Origin: Bacteroidales bacterium GP1
GTDB lineage: Bacteria > Bacteroidota > Bacteroidia > Bacteroidales > Muribaculaceae
Length of the DNA stretch: 5,357 bases
Direction: 5' to 3'
Assembly (NCBI GenBank): GCA_001701105.1
Contig: DAAI01000046.1
Location: 1-5,357, forward strand
Part shown: one piece after another, positions 1 to 5,357 of the stretch
Layout: every line of letters starts with the position of its first letter
Position numbering within the stretch: the stretch's first letter is position 1
Translations under genes and position numbers: made by a program
Notes under the pieces: generated by a model
Databases searched by the model: none
Seen by the model: the letters and a program-made list of their open reading frames with translations, nothing else
Told to the model about the DNA's origin: nothing

Positions 1-687
1 GCCTCGACCTTATCACCATCGGTAATCGGCTTTGACCAGATCCCCGGTCTTGCCTCACAGCGCCTTATGGCCGAGGGTTACGGCTTTGGTGCCGAGGGTG
101 ACTGGAAGTCGGCTGCCCTCTACCGCAGTCTTTGGGTTATGACCCAAGGCCTCAGCGGAGGTTGCTCGTTCCTTGAGGACTATACTCTTAATTTCAACGG
201 TGCCGAGAGCTCGATACTTCAGGCTCACATGCTTGAGGTATGTCCGCTTATCGCTGAAGAGCGTCCCCGTCTTGAAGTTCACTATCTCGGCATCGGTGTA
301 CGCAAGGGCCTTACCGCACGTCTCGTGTTCACTTCCAAGCCCGGTGCCGGCGTAACCGCTACAGTTGTCGATATGGGCAACCGTTTCCGCCTCATCGTCA
401 ACGATGTCGAGTGCATCAAGTCGAAGCCGCTTCCCAAGCTTCCCGTTGCATCGGCACTCTGGATCCCGATGCCTAACTTTGAGATCGGCGCGGGTGCATG
501 GATACTTGCCGGTGGTACTCACCACTCATGCTTCTCTTACGACGTAACTCCCGAATACTGGATTGACTACGCAGAGATGGCCGGTATCGAGATGCTCCAT
601 ATCGACAAGGACACTACCTTCGAGAGCATCAAGCGTGAGATCCGCTTCAACGAGGTGTACTACATGCTTAACAAGGCCCTCGTGTGA
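1..687 (+). CDS. araA: L-arabinose isomerase, C-terminal part (5' end outside window)
   Basis: AraA interconverts L-arabinose and L-ribulose in the cytoplasm, the first step of bacterial arabinose catabolism, using a divalent metal, usually Mn2+. The frame is open from base 1 and gives 228 residues ending in TGA. Numbered from the first codon, the metal and catalytic residues fall as in the E. coli enzyme: Glu32 in GAEGDWK (E. coli Glu306), Glu59 in SFLEDYT (Glu333), His76 in AHMLEVCP (His350), and the His174-His175 pair in AGGTHHSCFS (His450 region). The spacings of 27 and 17 residues between the first three match E. coli exactly. The C-terminal NEVYY motif is also present. About 270 N-terminal residues lie upstream of the window, so the ATG at position 67 is internal, not the start. 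Ile is mostly ATC and Arg mostly CGT/CGC, suggesting strong expression (inference). The ribulokinase-like gene begins 21 bases downstream on the same strand, which supports the pathway assignment. Nothing looks broken in the visible part. Confidence 0.96.
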   Translation, partial: ASTLSPSVIGFDQIPGLASQRLMAEGYGFGAEGDWKSAALYRSLWVMTQGLSGGCSFLEDYTLNFNGAESSILQAHMLEVCPLIAEERPRLEVHYLGIGVRKGLTARLVFTSKPGAGVTATVVDMGNRFRLIVNDVECIKSKPLPKLPVASALWIPMPNFEIGAGAWILAGGTHHSCFSYDVTPEYWIDYAEMAGIEMLHIDKDTTFESIKREIRFNEVYYMLNKALV

Positions 688-708
688 GCGAAGACCATAG
701 TACACTCA

Positions 709-2307
709 ATGAAAATGGACGCAAAGACTACTATTGAACAGGGTAAAGCCATCCTCGGTATCGAGCTTGGCTCTACCCGTATAAAGGCTGTCCTGATTGA
801 TCAGGACAACAAGCCCATAGCTCAGGGCAGTCATGAGTGGGAGAATCAGCTTGTAGACGGCTTGTGGACCTACAGCCTCGGATCGGTATGGTTCGGCCTT
901 CAGGACTGCTACCGCGATTTGCGTGACAATGTGCGCCGTCTTTACGACCTTGAGATCGAAAATCTGGGTGCTATAGGGATCAGCGCGATGATGCACGGCT
1001 ATATGCCCTTCGACCGCGAAGGAGCCCTTCTCGTGCCCTTCCGCACATGGCGCAACACCAACACCGGGGCTGCCGCGCAAAAGCTATCCGCCATTTTTGA
1101 TTTCAACATTCCGTTGCGTTGGAGCATATCGCATCTCTATCAGGCCGTGCTCAACGGAGAGCCCCATGTGCCTCAGATTGATTTCGTGACCACGCTGGCC
1201 GGATATATCCACTGGCAGCTCACGGGAGAGAAAGTGCTCGGAGTGGGAGACGCTTCAGGTATGATTCCCGTTGACCCGGAAACCAAGAATTATAACGCCC
1301 GGATGGTGCGTGATTTTGATATGCTTGTGGCTCCCAAGGAGTATGGCTGGACGCTCGGTGGAATCCTGCCAAAAGTGCTTCTTGCCGGCGAGAATGCCGG
1401 AGTCCTTACCCCGGAAGGAGCTGCCCGACTCGACATCTCGGGGCATCTGAAGCCCGGCGTTCCGATGTGTCCCCCCGAAGGTGATGCCGGAACGGGAATG
1501 GTGGCTACGAATGCCGTAAAGCAACGCACCGGAAATGTCTCAGCCGGCACCTCATCGTTCTCCATGATCGTGCTTGAGAAAGACCTCAGCCGCCCTTACG
1601 AACCTATCGACATAGTCACTACGCCCGATGCAAGTCCGGTTGCGATGGTCCACTGCAACAACTGCACGTCCGACCTCAATGCATGGGTTGGCTTGTTCAG
1701 TGAATATACAGAACTGATGGGCCATCCTGTGGACATGGATGAGATTTATGGCAATCTCTACCGCAACGCTCTCAACGGCGATGCCGACTGCGGAGGCCTG
1801 ATGAGCTATAATTACTTCTCCGGAGAGCCCGTGACCGGCCTCGTGGAGGGGCGCCCGCTCTTCGTGCGCTCGGCCACGGATAAGTTCACCCTCGCCAATT
1901 TCATGCGGGCAAACCTATTTGCTTCTGTCGCCGTGCTGAAGATAGGAAACGACATCCTCTTCCGCGATGAGAAAGTGGCCGTCGACCGTATTACGGGTCA
2001 TGGCGGCTTGTTCAAGACTCCCGGAGTGGGTCAACGTATCCTGTCGGCCGCTCTCAATGCCCCGATTTCCGTAATGGAGACCGCCGGCGAGGGGGGTGCA
2101 TGGGGGATGGCCCTGCTCGCTGAATATCTGGTAAACAATCCGGCAAAAGAATCATTGCCCGACTGGCTTGAGAAAGATGTATTCGCCGGCGAGGAAGGCA
2201 TAAGCATCATGGCCACGGAGGAAGAAGTAGCCGGATTCGACTCCTACATCCGCACTTACACGGCTTGTCTCCCCGTGGAGCAGGCTGCCGTAAACTGCAA
2301 GAAATAA
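709..2307 (+). CDS. araB: FGGY-family carbohydrate kinase, probable L-ribulokinase
   Basis: Predicted cytoplasmic ATP-dependent sugar kinase of 532 residues. Position directly behind araA suggests it makes L-ribulose 5-phosphate from L-ribulose. Motifs in order: phosphate-1 loop [17 protein letters not shown] (residues 15-31); a substrate-side WRNTNT segment (114-119); GDAGTGM (258-264), whose Asp259 aligns with the catalytic-base Asp of FGGY kinases (Asp233 of XylB); phosphate-2 loop AGTSSF (279-284); and the adenosine-binding region [10 protein letters not shown] (430-439) followed by [14 protein letters not shown] (461-474). The first loop carries Glu19 where classical xylulokinases and glycerol kinases have Asp; I recall this as normal for this subfamily. 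Overall the protein resembles the group often annotated xylulokinase/L-ribulokinase in Bacteroidales rather than E. coli AraB, so D-xylulose is the main alternative substrate. The ATG at 709 is preferred; an in-frame ATG at 715 also precedes the conserved core. Neither has a Shine-Dalgarno sequence, as is common in Bacteroidota. It stops with TAA and is followed by a strong hairpin, so it is probably the last gene of the operon. FGGY membership is certain; the substrate is inferred. Confidence 0.9.
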   Translation: MKMDAKTTIEQGKAILGIELGSTRIKAVLIDQDNKPIAQGSHEWENQLVDGLWTYSLGSVWFGLQDCYRDLRDNVRRLYDLEIENLGAIGISAMMHGYMPFDREGALLVPFRTWRNTNTGAAAQKLSAIFDFNIPLRWSISHLYQAVLNGEPHVPQIDFVTTLAGYIHWQLTGEKVLGVGDASGMIPVDPETKNYNARMVRDFDMLVAPKEYGWTLGGILPKVLLAGENAGVLTPEGAARLDISGHLKPGVPMCPPEGDAGTGMVATNAVKQRTGNVSAGTSSFSMIVLEKDLSRPYEPIDIVTTPDASPVAMVHCNNCTSDLNAWVGLFSEYTELMGHPVDMDEIYGNLYRNALNGDADCGGLMSYNYFSGEPVTGLVEGRPLFVRSATDKFTLANFMRANLFASVAVLKIGNDILFRDEKVAVDRITGHGGLFKTPGVGQRILSAALNAPISVMETAGEGGAWGMALLAEYLVNNPAKESLPDWLEKDVFAGEEGISIMATEEEVAGFDSYIRTYTACLPVEQAAVNCKK

Positions 2308-2339
2308 ATTTGCTCATACTTTTACCCTGATTTAGACAA

Positions 2340-2377
2340 GAAAGGGAATGTGCCGGATGATCTGCACATTCCCTTTC
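2340..2377. terminator. Perfect inverted repeat, probable bidirectional terminator
   Basis: Left arm GAAAGGGAATGTGC (2340-2353) and right arm GCACATTCCCTTTC (2364-2377) pair over 14 bp without mismatch around the 10-base loop CGGATGATCT. It lies 32 bases after the kinase stop on the + strand and about 60 bases after the ATPase stop on the - strand, between convergent genes. The T-run after the stem is weak on both strands: T-rich bases are partly inside the stem (CCCTTTC), followed by GCATTTCCC on + and TTGTCTAAATC on -. Position and symmetry argue for termination in both directions; the short U-tract lowers certainty about strict Rho independence. Confidence 0.83.
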
Positions 2378-2437
2378 GCATTTCCCGCCATTTCTTCGGA
2401 ACGCATGAATCGCGCGTCTCCGGCGGCAGAGAGCTAT
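2378..2437. other. Short 3' intergenic spacer, nothing recognised
   Basis: These 60 bases between the hairpin and the ATPase stop codon contain no start-to-stop frame of their own, no clear promoter and no repeat longer than a few bases. They are most simply the 3' untranslated part of the polA-ATPase transcript. Confidence 0.5.
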
Positions 2438-5092
2438 TTACGTACGGTGCATGATGCGCGAGAGCTCGCCAATCCATAGCACAAGCGACGTGCCCGCGAT
2501 GATGAGCACCCAGTCCGAAAACTTCAACGGCACCACATTGAAAAATTCTCCACCGAATGTGACTATTGCTATCTGACCGAGCAAGATCATCGCCACTATC
2601 AGGCAGAAACCGCCACACCCCTTGAAATTAAATGCGGAGCCTCCTGAAGCGAATGCCCTTGCGTTAAACATATTCCAGAATTGCAGGAACACAAATATCG
2701 TGAAGAACAACGAAAGCTCGTAAGGGGAGAGTCCGTGATACGCACCCATCGGAACTCGCCCTATCTCAAGCAACGATGCGATTTGGGCATGCTCCAGATA
2801 GTACAACAGCGCAAGGAGAATCAAGAAGAACAACCCACCTGTGCCGATAATCGACCTCCACATTGCCCGGGTGATGATGAAGGCTGTTCGGGGGCGGGGT
2901 TTATCTTTCATCACAGTCTGAGAGGGTGGCAGCGAAGCCAGCGCCATCGCTGCGAAGGTATCCATAATCAGATTTACCCATAGCATCTGCGTCACGGTGA
3001 GGGGCGACTGCATCCCCATGAAAGACCCGAAAAGCACTATAAAGGTTGCGGCCACATTCACCGTCATCTGGAAGAGAATAAATCGCTGGATATTCCTGTA
3101 TAACGACCGACCCCATAGCACGGCCCGAACTATCGATGAGAAAGAATTATCAATGATAGTGATGTCGGAGGCCTCTTTCGCCACGGAAGTGCCATCGCCC
3201 ATCGAGAGGCCTACATGGGCGCTCTTAAGGGCCGGAGCATCATTGGTACCATCGCCGGTCACAGCCACAACTTCATTGTCAGCCTGCAGAGCCTCCACAA
3301 GACGCTTCTTATCCATCGGCCTTGCACGCGCTATTATCTTAAGGTCGGGAGCGCGGAGTTTGAGGTCCGCATCGGAGAGCGCGGAGAGTTCCGTGCCCGT
3401 TATGATATTCTTCTCCGAATCAGACGCATCGTCCCATAACCCTATCTGCCTCCCGATTTCTTTGGCTGTGCCGGGCGTATCTCCGGTGACGATCTTCACT
3501 TTTATTCCGGCTTCCGTAACTTCCTCCACAGCAGCCGGCACATCATCGCGCACGGGGTCGGAAATGGCTACCACTCCCATGAAAACAAGCGCGGAGGCCA
3601 CTACCTTACCATCGGCAATCGCCTTATCACCTTCTTTCAATTCCTGAAAAGCGAATCCGAGCGTACGCATCGCCCGATCCTGATAGCCGGAAAGCAATGC
3701 ATCTATTTCCTCTTTGGTCACCCCGGACGCATTCGCACACATCCCGAATACTATCTCGGGCGCACCTTTCACATAGAGGAATAGCTTTCCTGTGGCCGAC
3801 TTCACCACCGCGGCCATATATTTGCGTTCTGTCGAGAAGGGCAATTCTTCCACGGTGCGCGCACGCGCACGCAATTCCGCGTAATCAAATCCGCGCTGCC
3901 GGAGCCAAAGCAGAAGCGACCCCTCGGTCGGATTCCCCAGCACTTGAGGCTCCGCTCCCGACATATCGAGCATTGCTGTAGAATTAAGGGCTATCCCTTC
4001 ATATAATATATCTTCCGGAATATCGCCGAAAAAATCCGCCTTCGCCACTTGCATCCGGTTTTGAGTAAGCGTGCCGGTCTTATCGGTGCATATCACGGTT
4101 GCCGCGCCCATCGTTTCACATGCATGAAGCCTGCGCACGAGATTATTGGTTTTCAACATCCGGCGCATCGAATAGGCCAACGCCAGAGTCACAGCCATCG
4201 GGAGTCCTTCAGGCACGGATACCACCACGAGCGTAACAGCTATCATAAACGATTGCAGCATATAGGCCAGAAAACTCATCCAGTCGAATGCCGGAGTATC
4301 GAGGAAATATACAATGAGCCTGCCGGCCACGATTAGCGCGGCCACGGCATATGCTATGCGGGCAATCAGCTTGCCGAGGCTGTCGAGTTGCTCGCTCAGC
4401 GGAGTCCGGATGCTGTCGTCGATCTGAGCGGCGGTGAATACTTTTCCATTCTCTGTGCTGTCGCCCACGGCCGTGACTTCCATCATGCCATGACCCTCCA
4501 TCACTTTGGTTCCGCGCAAAGCATGGTTTGAAGGGAAGGTGGCATCGGGGTCGAAGTATGCCGGAACGATTGTCTTATGACATATAGGCTCGCCCGTAAG
4601 GGTGGATTCATCGATGCTGAGGCTCACGCATTCCAGAAGCGTGCCATCGGCAGGCACTTCTTCGCCCGTGTTGAGCAGCACTATATCGCCCACCACCACA
4701 TCTTTTTTGGGAATCCGCGTGGCATGGCCACTTCTTATCACCTGCACAGGCTCATCATCGTTGACCCGGTTGAGAAGGTCGAATTCCCTATCAGCCTTCA
4801 CCTCAAAAATGAAAGCCAGCCCCGTGGCCAGAAGGATGGCGATAAAGATGCCCACCGGCTCCAGAAATACATTTCCACCCTGCCCGAGCCCCCAGTATTC
4901 ATAACATGAAATACCTATCGACATCACGCCTGCCACCATCAGAATCACGATTAGCGGGTCGCTGAATTTTTTAAGGAATAATCGCCATAACGGCTCTTTT
5001 TCCGGAGGAGTCAGCAGATTGGCTCCATGGCGGCCCCGGCTTTGAAGCACCTGCTCCTCGCTGAGCCCGGTAAGATGCTTTGGTTTTGACAT
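2438..5092 (-). CDS. P-type calcium-transporting ATPase, PMCA-like (P2 class)
   Basis: Predicted inner-membrane pump of 884 residues that would export Ca2+ using ATP. Numbering from the ATG at 5092: an N-terminal GL..EQV..SR..G.N.L.PP cation-ATPase domain (about 8-34); TM1-2 (46-63, 78-97); actuator domain with TGE (166-168); TM3-4 (241-264, 273-298) ending in PEGLP (294-298); phosphorylation site CTDKTGTLT with Asp337; nucleotide-binding domain with ELPFSTERK (416-424) and KGAPE (442-446); TGD (536-538); hinge TGDGTNDAP (612-620); then TM5-10 to about 876. Glu295 in TM4, and Asn707 and Asp711 in TM6 (WVNLIMDTF), match the calcium site II ligands of SERCA. TM5 has TVNVAA, so Asn679 is kept but the SERCA Glu771 position is Ala; with Met for Thr799 this is the PMCA-like single-site pattern. 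There is no long C-terminal calmodulin-binding tail. Alternative starts are ATG 5101 and TTG 5110, the latter abutting the polA stop; ATG 5092 gives the most natural N-terminus, MSKPKHLTGL. No Shine-Dalgarno is visible. It probably shares the polA transcript. Another P2-type cation specificity (e.g. Mn2+) cannot be excluded. Confidence 0.95.
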   Translation of the reverse strand: MSKPKHLTGLSEEQVLQSRGRHGANLLTPPEKEPLWRLFLKKFSDPLIVILMVAGVMSIGISCYEYWGLGQGGNVFLEPVGIFIAILLATGLAFIFEVKADREFDLLNRVNDDEPVQVIRSGHATRIPKKDVVVGDIVLLNTGEEVPADGTLLECVSLSIDESTLTGEPICHKTIVPAYFDPDATFPSNHALRGTKVMEGHGMMEVTAVGDSTENGKVFTAAQIDDSIRTPLSEQLDSLGKLIARIAYAVAALIVAGRLIVYFLDTPAFDWMSFLAYMLQSFMIAVTLVVVSVPEGLPMAVTLALAYSMRRMLKTNNLVRRLHACETMGAATVICTDKTGTLTQNRMQVAKADFFGDIPEDILYEGIALNSTAMLDMSGAEPQVLGNPTEGSLLLWLRQRGFDYAELRARARTVEELPFSTERKYMAAVVKSATGKLFLYVKGAPEIVFGMCANASGVTKEEIDALLSGYQDRAMRTLGFAFQELKEGDKAIADGKVVASALVFMGVVAISDPVRDDVPAAVEEVTEAGIKVKIVTGDTPGTAKEIGRQIGLWDDASDSEKNIITGTELSALSDADLKLRAPDLKIIARARPMDKKRLVEALQADNEVVAVTGDGTNDAPALKSAHVGLSMGDGTSVAKEASDITIIDNSFSSIVRAVLWGRSLYRNIQRFILFQMTVNVAATFIVLFGSFMGMQSPLTVTQMLWVNLIMDTFAAMALASLPPSQTVMKDKPRPRTAFIITRAMWRSIIGTGGLFFLILLALLYYLEHAQIASLLEIGRVPMGAYHGLSPYELSLFFTIFVFLQFWNMFNARAFASGGSAFNFKGCGGFCLIVAMILLGQIAIVTFGGEFFNVVPLKFSDWVLIIAGTSLVLWIGELSRIMHRT

Positions 5093-5110
5093 TTTTAGCA
5101 TTAATATCAA

Positions 5111-5357
5111 TCAATGGGCGTCGAGCCAATTTGTAGCTGTTCCGCAGGAGGCCGTGATAGGGACCGATCCGGAATAAGCTCCTTCCATCAGCCGCTCTAC
5201 GAGTTCCTGCATCACCGGCAGCTCCTCCGGCACTACATTAAAGTTCAATTCATCGTGAATCTGCATTATCATCCGGCTTTTGAGGCCGCGTTGCTGCATT
5301 TCACGAAAGATATCGATCATCGCCCGCTTTATAAAGACCGCGAATTTCGGAATCCTC
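5111..5357 (-). CDS. polA: DNA polymerase I, C-terminal end (5' part outside window)
   Basis: This is the end of the family A polymerase domain, which fills Okazaki-fragment and repair gaps. About 81 codons are visible, ending with TGA at 5113-5111. The recognised stretch runs from FIKRAMIDIF through RMIMQIHDELNFNV to the C-terminus GTATNWLDAH. QIHDEL is family A motif C, with the catalytic Asp (E. coli Asp882) at 5252-5254 and the preceding His (E. coli His881) at 5255-5257. The ending NW.DAH matches E. coli NWDQAH. The ATG at 5320 is internal; the true start lies more than 2 kb to the right. Just upstream of FIKRAM the frame reads RIPKFAV, where the family has a P.QGTAAD-type motif, so the last roughly 25 bases at the window edge do not fit the gene. 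The frame is still open there, so this may be sequencing or assembly error, or a real junction. The ATPase gene follows within 9-18 bases on the same strand. Confidence 0.92.
   Translation of the reverse strand, partial: RIPKFAVFIKRAMIDIFREMQQRGLKSRMIMQIHDELNFNVVPEELPVMQELVERLMEGAYSGSVPITASCGTATNWLDAH

Noticed and set aside
67..69. ATG as the start of a short arabinose isomerase gene
   Set aside because: The frame is open to base 1 and the preceding codons (QIPGLASQRL) match the AraA family, so this Met is internal and the gene is cut by the window edge.
55..525. A 156-codon open frame on the - strand opposite araA
   Set aside because: It overlaps the conserved catalytic part of AraA and has no recognisable family features; it follows from codon bias on the coding strand.
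1909..1918. CAAACCTA, a - strand match to TAnnTTTG inside the kinase gene
   Set aside because: No matching -33 element is present and no gene lies downstream on that strand; the short motif is expected by chance.
2305..2312. TAAATTTG, a match to the Bacteroides -7 promoter element TAnnTTTG
   Set aside because: There is no TTTG-like -33 element about 20 bases upstream, it overlaps the kinase stop codon, and the only thing downstream is the terminator hairpin.
2322..2618. A 98-codon frame on the - strand running past the ATPase stop and through the hairpin
   Set aside because: Most of it overlaps the end of the ATPase in another frame and its tail is simply the translated terminator region. 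No domain or start signal supports it.
2997..3647. A 216-codon open frame on the + strand opposite the ATPase gene
   Set aside because: It lies wholly antisense to a gene with intact P-type ATPase motifs. Its product is a Ser/Thr/Arg-rich low-complexity sequence with no recognisable domain, typical of a shadow frame.

Overview
The window looks like ordinary chromosomal DNA from a Bacteroidota species, probably order Bacteroidales. This is inferred from three things: no start codon has a recognisable Shine-Dalgarno sequence, the sugar kinase belongs to the '[10 protein letters not shown]' type seen in gut Bacteroidales and Firmicutes, and base composition is moderately GC-rich. Family or genus cannot be fixed from the sequence alone; a Muribaculaceae-like gut bacterium would fit.

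Layout: two co-directional pairs of genes converge on one short intergenic region. On the + strand, positions 1-687 hold the C-terminal 228 residues of L-arabinose isomerase (araA). After a 21-base gap comes a complete FGGY-family carbohydrate kinase (709-2307), most likely the L-ribulokinase of the same pathway. On the - strand, the last roughly 80 residues of DNA polymerase I (polA, cut by the right edge) are followed at once by a complete P-type ATPase of the calcium-pumping, PMCA-like class (5092 down to 2438). Between the two 3' ends (2308-2437) is a perfect 14-bp inverted repeat with a 10-base loop, well placed to terminate transcription from both sides.

How the genes work together: AraA converts L-arabinose to L-ribulose and the kinase would phosphorylate L-ribulose to L-ribulose 5-phosphate, which an epimerase (AraD, not in the window) would convert to D-xylulose 5-phosphate. 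The kinase appears to be the last gene of its operon. The ATPase follows polA so closely (9-18 bases, depending on its start) that they are probably co-transcribed, although their functions are unrelated. No mobile element, CRISPR array, tRNA or rRNA was found.

I see no new biological system here. The points most worth a second look are the departure of the polA reading frame from the family consensus at the extreme right edge (possible assembly or junction error), the Glu in place of the usual Asp in the kinase's first nucleotide-binding motif, the single-site calcium-ligand pattern of the ATPase, and the polA-ATPase junction.
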